The notes under the pieces: generated by a model
What the model saw: the letters and a program-made list of their open reading frames with translations, nothing else
What the model was told of the DNA's origin: nothing
Databases searched by the model: none
Source: Rhizobiaceae bacterium
Lineage (GTDB): Bacteria > Pseudomonadota > Alphaproteobacteria > Rhizobiales > Rhizobiaceae
DNA length: 64,000 nt
Assembly (NCBI GenBank): GCA_019635695.1
Contig: JAHBYZ010000015.1
Location: 1 to 64,000 of the forward strand
Direction: 5' to 3'
Program-made: the position numbers and the translations under genes
In this document: piece by piece, positions 17,592 to 27,009 of the stretch
Layout of the letters: each line of letters begins with the position of its first letter
How positions within the stretch are numbered: the first letter of the stretch is position 1

Positions 17592-17621
17592 CGGCGCCCC
17601 CTTGGGTTCTTGGGGGCGCCG
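17592..17621. terminator. 10-bp hairpin between convergent genes
   Basis: Perfect arms cggcgccccc (17592-17601) and gggggcgccg (17612-17621) around a 10-base loop, between the stops of the carboxypeptidase and J-protein genes. No T-run follows on either strand, so termination is inferred only from position and stem strength. Confidence 0.4.
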
Positions 17622-17661
17622 CGGCAAGCCAGTCTCCTCGTCTTGTATCGTGTAACGGGAG

Positions 17662-18357
17662 CTATCTGTGTCGGGAAAGCAGGACGTCCTTGGCCTCGTT
17701 GATGCGGGCCGCAAGAAAGGTCGAGCCGCCGAGATCGGGGTGCAGGCGCTGCATCAGGCGGCGGTGCGCCTGGCGGATTTCCGCCGTGGACGCGCCCGGC
17801 TCAAGACCAAGGACCTTGTAGGCTTCCTCCTTGGTCATGGGGCCAGAAGCTGGCGCGGCACCTTTGCGCCCGTCAGCATCCGCCTTCACGTGGTCGCGCC
17901 AGACGGGAAAGCGGCCGTCAAGATAGGCTTCCAGAAGCTGTAGGCTCTCGCCGTCGCCGCCAAGGTCGGCGTGCAGCGCCACGAGTTGCGCCTCATCGAG
18001 GTCGGCCAGCGCCTTGCCCTCGAAGCGGCCGGCCAGAACCATGCCTTCGAGCCTCCCAGTGTCGTGGTCGAGCAGCATCTCCAGCGCCGCCGTCCGCACC
18101 GACGAGGTCAGACCCGGCGTGGGCGTTGCGGCGCGACGCGCCCTGCCCCGCATGTACCAGCCGAGCGCGGCGGGCAGCAGTATTCCCGCGAACGCGGCCC
18201 GGCCCGTGAACAGGAGCGCGATGCCTGCCAGCCCGAGCACCACGGGCCCGGCAAGCCGCAAGCCGTCGGCCAGCCTCCCGGCATCGGCGCGGCTGAAAGC
18301 GGCAAGGCCCATGATGAGGACCAGCGCCACCGCGGTTGCATAGAACATGAAGGTCAT
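17662..18357 (-). CDS. Membrane-anchored DnaJ (J-domain) protein
   Basis: N-terminal residues 1-70 contain two to three hydrophobic helices (FYATAVALVLIMGLAAF, VVLGLAGIALLF), a middle soluble part, and a C-terminal J-domain from about residue 175. The J-domain has the HPD motif in MQRLHPDLGGS. Such C-terminal J-domains on a membrane anchor recruit DnaK at the membrane, as in TIM14/DjlA-like proteins. 231 residues. It lies 10 bp downstream of the VWA gene on the same strand. Confidence 0.88.
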   Translation of the reverse strand: MTFMFYATAVALVLIMGLAAFSRADAGRLADGLRLAGPVVLGLAGIALLFTGRAAFAGILLPAALGWYMRGRARRAATPTPGLTSSVRTAALEMLLDHDTGRLEGMVLAGRFEGKALADLDEAQLVALHADLGGDGESLQLLEAYLDGRFPVWRDHVKADADGRKGAAPASGPMTKEEAYKVLGLEPGASTAEIRQAHRRLMQRLHPDLGGSTFLAARINEAKDVLLSRHR

Positions 18358-18367
18358 CGGCCGCCTT

Positions 18368-19093
18368 TCACGAACCCTTGCCCTTCAGGTGCTCGATCAT
18401 CATGCGATCCTCCGGCCGACCGCGCGCCTCCAGTGCCTTCAGGCCGCCGGTGGCGAACACGGCAATCGCCGACAGCAGCTTTGCCAGCATCGCCGGCGCG
18501 TCGCGGTCGAAGCGGAACCACGCCCCTTTGGTCAGCCTGGCGATTTCCTTGAAGGCGCGTTCGGCGCCGGGGTCCTGGCCCTCCTGGAACAGGAAGGCCG
18601 GCACGCCGTGCAGTCCCAGCCGTCCGGCCTTGTCGGCAAGGTCGTCGATCTCCTCCTCCATGGCGTCGCCGATATAGACCAGCGCGCCGATCTTCTCGTT
18701 CTGCGTCTCCCTGAGCGCGTGCGACAGCACCTTGCCGATCTGCGTGTGACCGCCGCGGCAGTCGATCTTGGTCATCAGCGTCTTCAGCTCGGCCGTGTCG
18801 GCTACGAATCGCGAGGCGCGGCATTCGCCGAAGCCGCGGAAATAGACCAGCTGGACCTTGAGGCCGCCCTTCTTGCCCACCGCATCGAACATCTCGCCCT
18901 GCAGCTTGCAGGCAAGATCCCAGGTCGGCTGCCGGCTCATCGTCGCGTCGAGCGCCAGCACCAGCCTGCCGTTGCCGCCTGAAGACGCGACGGCGCGGGC
19001 ATGGCGCAGGAACGCATCAACTTCGGCGCCGGAAGAGCGCTTCGCTTGCGGAACGGTCTCCCCGGCCTTCACCGGTGGCTTGGTATCGCTCAT
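18368..19093 (-). CDS. VWA domain-containing protein
   Basis: The start MSDTKPPVKAGETVPQ (19093) is chosen because a longer frame upstream only shadows mipZ. The 241-residue protein is a von Willebrand A-like fold: the MIDAS is DATMS (a DxTxS variant) after LVLALD, with a later metal-loop Thr in GGHTQIGK and Asp in YIGDAMEEE. There is no signal peptide, so it is cytosolic. Function unknown. It is followed within 10 bp by the J-protein, suggesting the two act together. Confidence 0.85.
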   Translation of the reverse strand: MSDTKPPVKAGETVPQAKRSSGAEVDAFLRHARAVASSGGNGRLVLALDATMSRQPTWDLACKLQGEMFDAVGKKGGLKVQLVYFRGFGECRASRFVADTAELKTLMTKIDCRGGHTQIGKVLSHALRETQNEKIGALVYIGDAMEEEIDDLADKAGRLGLHGVPAFLFQEGQDPGAERAFKEIARLTKGAWFRFDRDAPAMLAKLLSAIAVFATGGLKALEARGRPEDRMMIEHLKGKGS

Positions 19094-19140
19094 GCCGCAA
19101 AGATGTGGCGCTACGGCGCGCGACGCAAGGCTTGCGAAAG

Positions 19141-20079
19141 TCAGCTCACGAAGATGTCGGGCATGGCGATCGGCCGGCTGATCGCCTCGGCGTAGCGCTG
19201 CCGCATCATCGCCCGCTTGCGCCCCACCTCGTCGGTGGGCAGGCGCAGCGCCGTCAGCAGCTGCCTGATCTCCTGCCGGGCGGCGAGGTGCGACAGCGTC
19301 GGCTTGGAGCCCAGCACATGCTCCTCGAAATCGTCGAGCGCGGTCAGCCCGATCGGGAAGAACTCGCGGAAGACGACGCGCTCGGAGATGCCGTCGGCCA
19401 GCCGGAAGCCAAGCTGGATCGACAGGTTGCGCAGGCAGGTGTCGATCTTCTGCTCGTTGCGCGAGGAGATGTTGGCCATGCGGTTGCGCACGACGATCCA
19501 GTCGACGATGCGGTTGTCGGTCTGGCGCCGCTGCCTGCGCGCGTCGCGCACGGCGGTGGCGTATTGCGACAGTTCGAGGATCTCGTGGCTGACCGGGTCG
19601 ATGCGCGCCAGCACGTCGAAATCGACGAAGCTGTCGTTCATCGGCGTCACCAGCGTGTCGGCGATGCGGTGCGCCATGCGGTTGAGGAAGGTGTCGGAAC
19701 CCGGCGTGTCGATGACCACGAAATCGTGGCTGTCCTCGATCTCGCCAAGCCCCTCGGTGAGCTGGCGGAATTCCTCGCTCTCGGTATCGGCGACGGTGTC
19801 GCGATGCGCCGGCGGCACATGGAAATGACGCGGCAGGTCCAGCGGAATGCGCGCCGATTTCGACCAGCGCTTGCGGTTCTCGACATAGCGGGTGAGCGAG
19901 AGCTGGCGGCCGTCGAGGTCGATCGTCGCCACGTTGTAACCGGCCTTGAGAAGCGCCACCGCGATGTGCATCGCCGTGGTCGACTTGCCCGAGCCGCCTT
20001 TCTCGTTGCCGCACACGATCACATGTGCAGAGCGTCGCGGCTTGCTCTCTGCATGCCCGTTAACGCCGGAGAGGTACAT
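19141..20079 (-). CDS. mipZ: ParA-like ATPase, division-plane positioning protein MipZ
   Basis: P-loop ATPase that forms bipolar gradients on DNA and inhibits FtsZ away from midcell in alphaproteobacteria lacking Min. The deviant Walker A is GNEKGGSGKSTTAMH (about residues 24-38), followed by TIDLDGRQLS with the MipZ-specific DLDGRQ rather than the ParA equivalent, and VVIDTPGSD. ATG 20079 is chosen because GGAG lies 7 bases upstream; a GTG two codons earlier is possible. Length 312. A promoter is present at 20103-20131. Confidence 0.93.
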   Translation of the reverse strand: MYLSGVNGHAESKPRRSAHVIVCGNEKGGSGKSTTAMHIAVALLKAGYNVATIDLDGRQLSLTRYVENRKRWSKSARIPLDLPRHFHVPPAHRDTVADTESEEFRQLTEGLGEIEDSHDFVVIDTPGSDTFLNRMAHRIADTLVTPMNDSFVDFDVLARIDPVSHEILELSQYATAVRDARRQRRQTDNRIVDWIVVRNRMANISSRNEQKIDTCLRNLSIQLGFRLADGISERVVFREFFPIGLTALDDFEEHVLGSKPTLSHLAARQEIRQLLTALRLPTDEVGRKRAMMRQRYAEAISRPIAMPDIFVS

Positions 20080-20102
20080 ACCCACACTCCATACCCGCTT
20101 GA

Positions 20103-20131
20103 AATAAAGCGCGTTTCGCCCCGGCGATCAA
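20103..20131 (-). promoter_or_regulatory. Promoter of mipZ
   Basis: On the minus strand TTGATC (20131-20126) and TTTATT (20108-20103) are separated by 17 bases. Immediately upstream is the dyad tttacgatttgtaaa (20137-20151), a possible operator. The predicted leader is only about 15-20 bases. Confidence 0.5.
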
Positions 20132-20229
20132 ATCAATTTACGATTTGTAAAGCATTTCGGAGCGGCGTGGTTAAGCCGCTTGGTTACCGTAGGCAGGCTG
20201 CTCTCCGGCATTCACAAAGCCGGCAAACG

Positions 20230-20664
20230 CTAGAGCAGCCCCAACTCCGCCAGTTCGCCGCGCAGCTTTGCCGGCAGGCTCCCAAGGTCGGAGCCGGCCG
20301 GCATGTCGCGCGGCGCGTCCTTGGCCTGCAGATAGCGCCAGCCCTGGAAGGCACGGCGCGGCTGCCAGTCGGTGCGCACGAGCTGCGGGTCGAGCACAAG
20401 GTGGCAGCGGCCGATCCCCTCGGGGTCGGTGAACGGCCTGATCTCCGTGATGCGCTGGCGGCACTGCACCTGGCCCTTGATGACCCAGTAGAGCGAGCCG
20501 CCGCTCGTCACCTCATCGACCCGCTTCGGCACCATGCGCGTGGTGTGCGTCTGCACGGCTTCCTCGCCGGCGCGCTGCTTCTCATCGAGGCGGAAGGCGA
20601 TCCATTCTTCGAGATCTTCGACGGAGTCGCAGCCGACGCACAGCTTGATGAGGTTGAGGGCCAT
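20230..20664 (-). CDS. DUF1489 family protein
   Basis: Conserved alphaproteobacterial protein of unknown function. The start MALNLIKLCVGCDSVEDL at 20664 matches the family N-terminus; an ATG two codons upstream (20670) is possible. The 144-residue chain contains the recognisable block PKRVDEVTSGGSLYWVIKG and RQRITEI. It is soluble, with no signal peptide. It lies upstream of mipZ on the same strand but with a 150-bp gap containing the mipZ promoter, so they are separate units. Confidence 0.88.
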   Translation of the reverse strand: MALNLIKLCVGCDSVEDLEEWIAFRLDEKQRAGEEAVQTHTTRMVPKRVDEVTSGGSLYWVIKGQVQCRQRITEIRPFTDPEGIGRCHLVLDPQLVRTDWQPRRAFQGWRYLQAKDAPRDMPAGSDLGSLPAKLRGELAELGLL

Positions 20665-20914
20665 GCCCATGAGCTAGGCCCGGCAGGCTGAGTGGTCAAC
20701 GCGGGTGGACGTTGTCCACAGGCGGTTGCGTAGGCCGTGCGCGGCATCTATGGGGTGCGAACCATGATGATGTCCTTCGCAATCGCTTCGGCCTTCTTCC
20801 TCGCCTGACCGCTTCGGCCCCTTCGGGCGGCAAGTGGGACGACCGGGAAACCAGCGTCCGAAAAATGACTGGCCGGCTTCGCGTAGCGACCGGCCGAACA
20901 GCGATGGACAATCC

Positions 20915-21715
20915 ATGCCTACCAACGACAACACGCGTGCGCTGAGCGCCGCGGAGATTTCTTCCTTCATCGAAACCGGCTTCGTCAGGATCGACGAGGC
21001 ATTTCCGACGACGCTCGCCGACGCGGCGCGCGACATCCTTTGGCGCGACCTTCGGCTCGACCCGGACGATCCGGCGAGCTGGACCCGGCCTGTCGTACGA
21101 CTGAGCATGTATTCCCAGCCGCCCTTCATCGAGGCGGCCGCCACGCTGCGGCTGGAGGCGGCTTACGACCAGCTTGCCGGCCCCGGCCGCTGGCTGCCCG
21201 TCGGTGCGATGGGCACCTTCCCGGTGCGCTTCCCCTCGCCCGACGATCCCGGCGACGCCGGCTGGCATGTCGATGCCAGCTTCGGTATGGGCAACGAGGC
21301 GAGCTTCCTCAACTGGCGCGCCAACGTGCGCTCGCGGGGGCGCTGGCTGCTGATGCTGTTCCTGTTCTCCGATGTCGGCGAAGACGACGCGCCCACCCGC
21401 ATCCGCGTTGGCTCGCACATCGACATGGCGCGGCTGCTGGCTCCGGCTGGCGAGGAGGGCATGACGCTCGGCGAGATGGTTGCCGCCGACTTCGGCGGCT
21501 CGGCGAACCGGCCCGAGACACTGGCTACCGGTCCGGCCGGCACGGTCTACCTGTGCCATCCCTTCCTCGTCCACGCGGCCCAGCCGCATCGCGGCAAGCG
21601 TCCGCGCTTCATGGCCCAGCCGCCGCTGCGGCCGCGGGTGGAGCCGTCCCTGGAAAGGGCGGACGCGGATTATTCGGTCGTGGAGATGGCGACGCGGACG
21701 GCACTGGGCTTCTAG
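20915..21715 (+). CDS. Phytanoyl-CoA dioxygenase (PhyH) family protein
   Basis: Non-haem Fe(II)/2-oxoglutarate-dependent oxygenase family. Start MPTNDNTRALSAAEI (20915); upstream codons in frame back to 20834 have no conservation. The facial triad is visible as HVDASFG (His-x-Asp, about residue 114) and a distal His in FLVHAAQPHRG, followed by Arg in KRPRF for the oxoglutarate carboxylate. Length 266. Substrate unknown. It is divergent from DUF1489 and convergent with sdaA. Confidence 0.88.
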   Translation: MPTNDNTRALSAAEISSFIETGFVRIDEAFPTTLADAARDILWRDLRLDPDDPASWTRPVVRLSMYSQPPFIEAAATLRLEAAYDQLAGPGRWLPVGAMGTFPVRFPSPDDPGDAGWHVDASFGMGNEASFLNWRANVRSRGRWLLMLFLFSDVGEDDAPTRIRVGSHIDMARLLAPAGEEGMTLGEMVAADFGGSANRPETLATGPAGTVYLCHPFLVHAAQPHRGKRPRFMAQPPLRPRVEPSLERADADYSVVEMATRTALGF

Positions 21716-21720
21716 CGCAA

Positions 21721-21749
21721 ATGGCCCGGCGGCTTGCCGCCCGGCCCAT
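21721..21749. terminator. GC-rich hairpin between phyH and sdaA
   Basis: A nearly self-complementary 29-base stretch (atgg...ccat outer pairs, ggcggc/gccgcc inner pairs) with one mismatch and one bulge fills the gap between two convergent genes. No T-run follows; a bidirectional terminator is a reasonable guess. Confidence 0.35.
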
Positions 21750-21752
21750 ACC

Positions 21753-23153
21753 TCAGCACTCCACCACGTTCACCGCCAGCCCGCCGAGGCTGGTTTCTTT
21801 GTAGCGCTCGTTCATGTCGAGCCCCGTTTGGCGCATGGTCTCGACCGCCGCGTCGAGCGGCACGAAATGCGTGCCGTCGCCCTTGATGGCAAGCGACGCG
21901 GCGGTCACGGCCTTGACCGCGCCGAGCGCGTTGCGCTCGATGCACGGCACTTGCACAAGGCCGGCGACGGGGTCGCAGGTCATGCCGAGATGGTGCTCCA
22001 GCGCGATCTCGGCGGCATTCTCCACCTGCTCCGGCGTGCCGCCCATGACGGCGCACAGGCCTGCGGCGGCCATCGCCGAGGCCGAGCCGACCTCGCCCTG
22101 GCAGCCTACCTCGGCGCCCGAGATCGAGGCGTTGTGTTTTATCAGCCCGCCGACGGCTGCCGCCGTCAGCAGGAAGTCGCGCACGCTGCCTTCGTCGGCT
22201 TCCGGATAGAAATGCAGCCAGTAGCGCAGCACCGCCGGCACCACGCCGGCCGCGCCGTTGGTCGGCGCCGTGACGACCCTGCCCCCAGCGGCGTTCTCCT
22301 CGTTGACCGCCATCGCGTAGATCGACAGCCAGTCGTTGGCCAGAAGCGGGTTCGGCCGGTTGCGGCTCCACTCGTCCGACAGCTTCTGGTGCAGCGACTT
22401 CGCCCGCCGCTTCACCTTGAGCCCGCCGGGCATGATGCCCTCCTGCGAAAGACCGCGGTCTATGCAGGATTTCATCGCGCCCCAGACGCGGTCGAGGCCT
22501 GCTTCGAGTTCGGCACGGGACGTCTTCGACTCCTCGTTGGCGCGCTTCATCTCGGCGATCGAAAGCCCGCTCTTGCGCGCCATCGCCAGCATCTGCTTCG
22601 CGGTGGCGAACGGGTACGGCACGCCGCTTCCGGCGTCGGGAGCCTTGGCGCCCTTCACACGCTGCAGCTCTTCCTCCGACACGACGAAGCCGCCGCCGAC
22701 CGAGTAGTAGACGCGCTTCAGAAGCAGCCGGCCGGACGCGTCGAAGGCGGAAAATGTCATGCCGTTGGCGTGGCCCGGCAGCGGGTTCTTCTTGTCCAGC
22801 ACGAGGTCGGCAGCCGGATCGAAGGCATAGGGCGGGTGGCCGGGCGGCGACACGCACTTCTCGTTCGAGACGCGCGCGATAATCGTATCCGAGGCATCGG
22901 GGTCGACAGTCAGCGGCGTCTCGCCGGTCAGGCCGAGGATCACCGCGCGGTCGCTGCCGTGGCCGATACCGGTGAAGGCAAGCGAGCCGTGCAGGCTGGC
23001 CGTGAGCGCGGAGACCCTGGCGTTGGCCGGGCGCGGCCAGTCGCCGGTGAGAATCTCGTCGAGGAAGCGCGCGGCCGCGCTCATCGGCCCCATCGTGTGG
23101 GAGGAAGATGGGCCGATGCCGATCTTGAAGAGGTCGAAGACGGAAAGGAACAT
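21753..23153 (-). CDS. sdaA: L-serine ammonia-lyase (iron-sulfur, single chain)
   Basis: Deaminates L-serine to pyruvate and ammonia using a 4Fe-4S cluster. Start [20 protein letters not shown] (23153); a longer frame adds 19 residues without conservation. 466 residues, the fused alpha-beta type. The motif [10 protein letters not shown] is in the N-terminal domain, and cluster cysteines are visible in [16 protein letters not shown] and VPCIERN. Monocistronic, with the small-protein gene and its terminator upstream. Confidence 0.96.
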   Translation of the reverse strand: MFLSVFDLFKIGIGPSSSHTMGPMSAAARFLDEILTGDWPRPANARVSALTASLHGSLAFTGIGHGSDRAVILGLTGETPLTVDPDASDTIIARVSNEKCVSPPGHPPYAFDPAADLVLDKKNPLPGHANGMTFSAFDASGRLLLKRVYYSVGGGFVVSEEELQRVKGAKAPDAGSGVPYPFATAKQMLAMARKSGLSIAEMKRANEESKTSRAELEAGLDRVWGAMKSCIDRGLSQEGIMPGGLKVKRRAKSLHQKLSDEWSRNRPNPLLANDWLSIYAMAVNEENAAGGRVVTAPTNGAAGVVPAVLRYWLHFYPEADEGSVRDFLLTAAAVGGLIKHNASISGAEVGCQGEVGSASAMAAAGLCAVMGGTPEQVENAAEIALEHHLGMTCDPVAGLVQVPCIERNALGAVKAVTAASLAIKGDGTHFVPLDAAVETMRQTGLDMNERYKETSLGGLAVNVVEC

Positions 23154-23249
23154 GGCACGGATCCGCTGGTCCGCCACAGATAACCGCTTCGCCCCGCGCT
23201 TCAAGCGCACTGCCCGACACCGTCTGTTCGTCCAGCGACAGGCCGGAAC

Positions 23250-23276
23250 AAAAAAGGCCCGGACGAGCCGGGCCTT
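23250..23276 (-). terminator. Rho-independent terminator of the 44-residue protein gene
   Basis: A 9-bp perfect stem (23254-23262 with 23268-23276, aaggcccgg/ccgggcctt) is followed on the minus strand by TTTTTT (23255-23250). It lies 21 bases past the stop at 23298 and 97 bases before the sdaA start, so it insulates the two. Confidence 0.85.
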
Positions 23277-23297
23277 GAATTCCTTGTGCTGGCCTTG

Positions 23298-23432
23298 TCA
23301 GCCGGCCGCAGCGAGCATCGCGCCGCTTTCGCCGCCGCCGATCAGCCAAACCGCGGCGATCACCACCGCAAACCCGATCACTGCCTTGAGCGTGACGCCC
23401 CAACAGGATTTCTGCGCGCTGTCGTCCATCAT
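23298..23432 (-). CDS. Small single-pass membrane protein, 44 residues
   Basis: The double ATG at 23432/23429 follows AAGGA at 4-5 bases. The peptide has a charged N-terminus with one Cys (DDSAQKSCWG), one transmembrane helix (LKAVIGFAVVIAAVWLIGG) and a short Ala/Gly tail. The gene has its own canonical terminator 21 bases downstream, which argues strongly that it is transcribed. Function unknown; a longer reading frame back to 23615 is not credible. Confidence 0.7.
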   Translation of the reverse strand: MMDDSAQKSCWGVTLKAVIGFAVVIAAVWLIGGGESGAMLAAAG

Positions 23433-23662
23433 GTTCCTTGTAATGCCCCGCGCGAAATGCGGTTCCGCAAGTCGCAAGCGCCTCGACGCACTTACCAAGA
23501 GGCTTTCGCGGTGCCTTAGGCGTTCGGCAGCGCTTTCGCAACGCAAAAAGTGACGGAAATGTGGCATGGCTTTCCAAGCTGCGCCTGCGAAGGGCGAATA
23601 GATGTTCAGATTCAAAGCGATAGTTAGGTCAGCAGAATTTACCTTTCGTCAACGATTGTTAA

Positions 23663-24472
23663 TCAGCGAACGGGCAGCTCCGGCCCCGGCAGCAGCGCGT
23701 CCGTGCGCCCGGTGACGCGATAGGCGATCAGCCCGGTCCACTCGCGGATGGCGATCGTCGTGTTTTGCAGGGAATCCGTGAAATTGTCCTGCGTCAGGCC
23801 GACGGTCTCGTTGCCGGCGGTGCGGTAGTCGGTCGGCCACGCGACCACATCGAAACCCGCCTTGCGAAAAAGGCCCATCGACCGCGGCATGTGGAACGCC
23901 GAAGTGACAAGCAGCCATGTTTCCGCCGGCTTGGGGTTCAGCATCTCCTTCGTGAACAACGCGTTCTCGTAGGTATTGCGTGACTTGTTTTCCAGCACGA
24001 GGCGTTCCGCCTCAACCCCCAGCCCGATCAACAGCCGGGGTGCGGTGTCGCCGTCGGCCTCGCCCTCCAGCGCCAGCGCTCCGGACCCGCCGGTGACGAC
24101 GACCCGCGCGGCCGGATAGCGCCGCGCCAGCACCGCTGCCTCCACGAACCGGTCGCCGGAAGCGTTAAGCTCGTAACCGCCGCGCGCGAGGTTGACCGCT
24201 CCCTCGAACCCGCCGCCGAGCACGATGATGCCGGCGACCTGCTCCGGCGGCGGATTGGGGCGCGCGAAGCGGTCTTCGAGCGGGTGCAGCATGAGCGCGC
24301 CCAGCGACGTCCAGGTCGACAACGCAACCACGAGGAGGCCGCCGGCGAGGCTGAAGGTCGTGAACCGGCGCCGGCCGAGAAGCAGGGCGACAAGCGCTGC
24401 GGCCACCAGGATGCCAATCAGGTTGATCGGCTGGATGACCAGCGAGAAGATCTTCGAAAGATAGAAAAACAC
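23663..24472 (-). CDS. YdcF/ElyC family (DUF218) membrane protein
   Basis: The GTG at 24472 lies 3 bp after the stop of the upstream gene. Two N-terminal helices (residues about 10-60) precede a DUF218 domain with GIIVLGGGFEGAVN, VVVTGGSGAL, ENKSRNTYENALF and LVTSAFHMPRSM. The DUF218 domain is thought to act in envelope polysaccharide or undecaprenyl-phosphate metabolism (ElyC); the exact reaction is unknown. 269 residues. It forms a pair with the membrane protein gene upstream. Confidence 0.9.
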   Translation of the reverse strand: MFFYLSKIFSLVIQPINLIGILVAAALVALLLGRRRFTTFSLAGGLLVVALSTWTSLGALMLHPLEDRFARPNPPPEQVAGIIVLGGGFEGAVNLARGGYELNASGDRFVEAAVLARRYPAARVVVTGGSGALALEGEADGDTAPRLLIGLGVEAERLVLENKSRNTYENALFTKEMLNPKPAETWLLVTSAFHMPRSMGLFRKAGFDVVAWPTDYRTAGNETVGLTQDNFTDSLQNTTIAIREWTGLIAYRVTGRTDALLPGPELPVR

Positions 24473-24475
24473 GGT

Positions 24476-25192
24476 TCAGCCGGCCTTTGCAGCGGCGCTG
24501 TCGAGAACCGCGCCCGGCAGATGCCGGGCAATTGCGGCAAGAACGAAACGCACCTCGTCGTCGGTCAGGCTCGACCCGAAGGTACGCATGGCGCCGCCGG
24601 CCTCGTAGGCGATGCCCCGGCCGGACACGAGGCGGCCTTTTCTCATGGTGGCCTCGCCCTTGCGGAACTTGGTCGCCTCGCCCGGTCCCCAGACCTTCTT
24701 GAAACGGAACGGACCGAAGCCCCAGTCGGAAACAACCGCGCCCGCGGTGATGAACAGCCGTTCGCTGCCGAACAGCTGCCACAGCACCCCGAACGCGGCG
24801 CCCATGCCGCCGATGGTCCAGATCGTGACCCAGAAGATCAGGAAGGCGGAACTGATGCTGAAGCCGTTGCGATAGATCTCGTACAGCGCGAACCATTCGC
24901 CGGCCGCCCAGCCGCCGAGCCACAAAAGGATGAACACGATCGCGAAAATCTGCTTCACGGAAGGGACGTGAACGCCAAGACCGTCCGCCGTCTCGCGAAT
25001 GGTGATGCGCAGCGGCTCGGTCGACTTGGGAAAGGTGCCGGCCAGCGTCGGGCGGTAGTCTGAACCCTCCGCCGGCCAGCTCGTCGGCTGGCCGACCGTC
25101 GCACTCGTGCCGGCAAGCGCGTCGCGCGACAGCGCCGCCTGCCGCGCCTTGAGCTGCCCCAGTATCTTCTTGCGTTCGTCGCGCCCCGCCAT
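24476..25192 (-). CDS. Membrane protein of unknown function
   Basis: The 238-residue protein has a basic N-terminus, a soluble part, two adjacent transmembrane helices (IFAIVFILLWLGGWAAGEWFA region and SAFLIFWVTIWTIGGMGAAF), then a C-terminal soluble domain of about 100 residues. The topology of two helices followed by an RLFITAGAVVSDWGFG beta-rich stretch resembles bacterial PH-like membrane proteins. No family is named with confidence. Co-transcribed with the YdcF-like gene (3-bp gap). Confidence 0.78.
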   Translation of the reverse strand: MAGRDERKKILGQLKARQAALSRDALAGTSATVGQPTSWPAEGSDYRPTLAGTFPKSTEPLRITIRETADGLGVHVPSVKQIFAIVFILLWLGGWAAGEWFALYEIYRNGFSISSAFLIFWVTIWTIGGMGAAFGVLWQLFGSERLFITAGAVVSDWGFGPFRFKKVWGPGEATKFRKGEATMRKGRLVSGRGIAYEAGGAMRTFGSSLTDDEVRFVLAAIARHLPGAVLDSAAAKAG

Positions 25193-25217
25193 CAGGCGAT
25201 GGTAGCCGATTCGGCGA

Positions 25218-26699
25218 CTACCACCACTTTGACGGTTCGAACCGGCCGGCAGCCTTCTCGATGACCGCGCCGGTGCGGAACAGCATCTCCTCGTCGAACG
25301 GGCGGCCGATGAGCTGGAGGCCGAGCGGCAGGCCGCTGGCGTCGAGACCGGCGGGAACGGCGATTCCCGGCAGGCCGGCCATGTTCACCGTCACCGTGAA
25401 GATGTCGTTCAGATACATCTTCACCGGATCGGCGGCCATGTCCTGATCGGCCAGACCGAAAGCGGCGGACGGCGTGGCCGGCGTCAGGATGGCGTCCACG
25501 CCTGCCGCGAATGCGTCCTCGAAGTCCTTCTTGATGAGAGTGCGGACCTTCTGCGCCTTGACGTAGTAGGCGTCGTAATAGCCGGCCGACAGCACATAGG
25601 TGCCGATCATAATGCGCCGCTTGACCTCGCGACCGAAGCCGGCGGCGCGGGAATTCTCGTACATCTCGACGATGTCCTTGCCCGGCACACGCAGGCCGTA
25701 GCGCACGCCGTCGTACCGGGCGAGGTTGGACGACGCCTCGGCGGGCGCCACGATGTAATAGGCCGGCAGCGCGTATTTCGTATGCGGCAGCGAGATGTCG
25801 ACGATCTCGGCGCCGGCGTCCTTCATCCACGCTATGCCCTTCTGCCACAGCGCCTCGATCTCGGCCGGCATGCCATCGACGCGGTACTCGCGGGGAATGC
25901 CGATCTTCAGGCCCTTGAGCGACTTGCCGAGCGAAGCCTCGTAATCCGGCACCGGCAGGTCGACGGAGGTCGTGTCCTTGTCGTCGACCGAGGCCATCGA
26001 ACGCAGCATGATCGCGGCGTCGCGCACGTCGCGGGCGATCGGCCCCGCCTGGTCGAGCGACGAGGCGAAAGCGACCACGCCCCAGCGCGACACGCGGCCG
26101 TAGGTCGGCTTGATGCCGACGGTAGCGGTGAAGGCCGCCGGCTGGCGGATCGACCCGCCGGTGTCGGTGGCGGTCGCGCCAGCCGCGAGCCAGCCGGCGA
26201 CGGCCGAGGCCGAGCCGCCGGACGAGCCGCCCGGCACGAGATCGCGGTTGGAGCCGCGCGCGCGCCACGGGTTCTTCACCGGGCCGTAATAGGAGGTCTC
26301 GTTGGACGAGCCCATGGCGAACTCGTCCATGTTGAGCTTGCCCAGCATGACCGCGCCGTCGCGCCAAAGGTTGGCGGTGACGGTGGACTCGTAGCGCGGC
26401 TTGAAGGCGTCGAGCACATGGCTCGCCGCCTGCGTGTGCACGCCCTCGGTGGCGAACAGGTCCTTTATCCCGAGCGGAATGCCTTCCAGCGCGCCCGCCT
26501 CGCCCTTGGCGAAACGCGCGTCGGACGCCTTGGCCATGGCGCGCGCCTTGTCGTGGGTGACCGCGACATAAGCGTTGAAGGTGGGGTTGGCGGCGTCGAT
26601 GGCCGAGAGGTAGCTCTCGGTCAGCTCGGTCGCGGAAAATTCCTTCGCCGCGAGCTTGGCGCGCGCCTCAGCGATCGTAAACTTCGTCAGGTCGCTCAT
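25218..26699 (-). CDS. gatA: Asp-tRNA(Asn)/Glu-tRNA(Gln) amidotransferase subunit A
   Basis: Glutaminase/amidase subunit that supplies ammonia to convert mischarged Glu-tRNA(Gln) or Asp-tRNA(Asn). 493 residues. The catalytic Ser-cisSer-Lys triad is visible as Lys79 in GIPLGIKD, Ser159 in PGGSSGG and nucleophile Ser183 in DTGGSIRQP. It follows gatC after 5 bp; gatB is not in the window. Confidence 0.97.
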   Translation of the reverse strand: MSDLTKFTIAEARAKLAAKEFSATELTESYLSAIDAANPTFNAYVAVTHDKARAMAKASDARFAKGEAGALEGIPLGIKDLFATEGVHTQAASHVLDAFKPRYESTVTANLWRDGAVMLGKLNMDEFAMGSSNETSYYGPVKNPWRARGSNRDLVPGGSSGGSASAVAGWLAAGATATDTGGSIRQPAAFTATVGIKPTYGRVSRWGVVAFASSLDQAGPIARDVRDAAIMLRSMASVDDKDTTSVDLPVPDYEASLGKSLKGLKIGIPREYRVDGMPAEIEALWQKGIAWMKDAGAEIVDISLPHTKYALPAYYIVAPAEASSNLARYDGVRYGLRVPGKDIVEMYENSRAAGFGREVKRRIMIGTYVLSAGYYDAYYVKAQKVRTLIKKDFEDAFAAGVDAILTPATPSAAFGLADQDMAADPVKMYLNDIFTVTVNMAGLPGIAVPAGLDASGLPLGLQLIGRPFDEEMLFRTGAVIEKAAGRFEPSKWW

Positions 26700-26704
26700 G
26701 CCGC

Positions 26705-26992
26705 CTACTCCACGACCTTCGGGACGAGGAAGAAGGCTTCCTCGGTCGCGGGCGCGTTGGCGACGATGTCGCCGGCCTTGCCGCCGTCGGTCACCACGTC
26801 CTGCCGCTTCTTCATCGCCATCGGCGTCACCGAGGTCATCGGTTCGACGCCGGACACGTCGACCTCGTCAAGCTGCGCGACGAAGCCAAGTATGGCGTTG
26901 AGCTCGCCGGTCATGCGTTGCGCGTCGGCCTCGTCGACGGCGATGCGGGCGAGCCGCGCGACGCGCTTCACTGTGGCGATGTCGACCGACAT
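26705..26992 (-). CDS. gatC: Asp-tRNA(Asn)/Glu-tRNA(Gln) amidotransferase subunit C
   Basis: Small belt subunit that stabilises the GatA-GatB interface. 95 residues with the family N-terminus [20 protein letters not shown] and the central [23 protein letters not shown]. First gene of gatCA; a promoter and a 5' hairpin lie just upstream (27010-27060). Confidence 0.96.
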   Translation of the reverse strand: MSVDIATVKRVARLARIAVDEADAQRMTGELNAILGFVAQLDEVDVSGVEPMTSVTPMAMKKRQDVVTDGGKAGDIVANAPATEEAFFLVPKVVE

Positions 26993-27009
26993 GCGGGGAT
27001 GCTCCGGAA

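Noticed and set aside
19141-20014. Extension of the VWA protein to 548 residues
   Set aside because: The extra part is the shadow of mipZ in another frame; the VWA start at 19093 is well supported.
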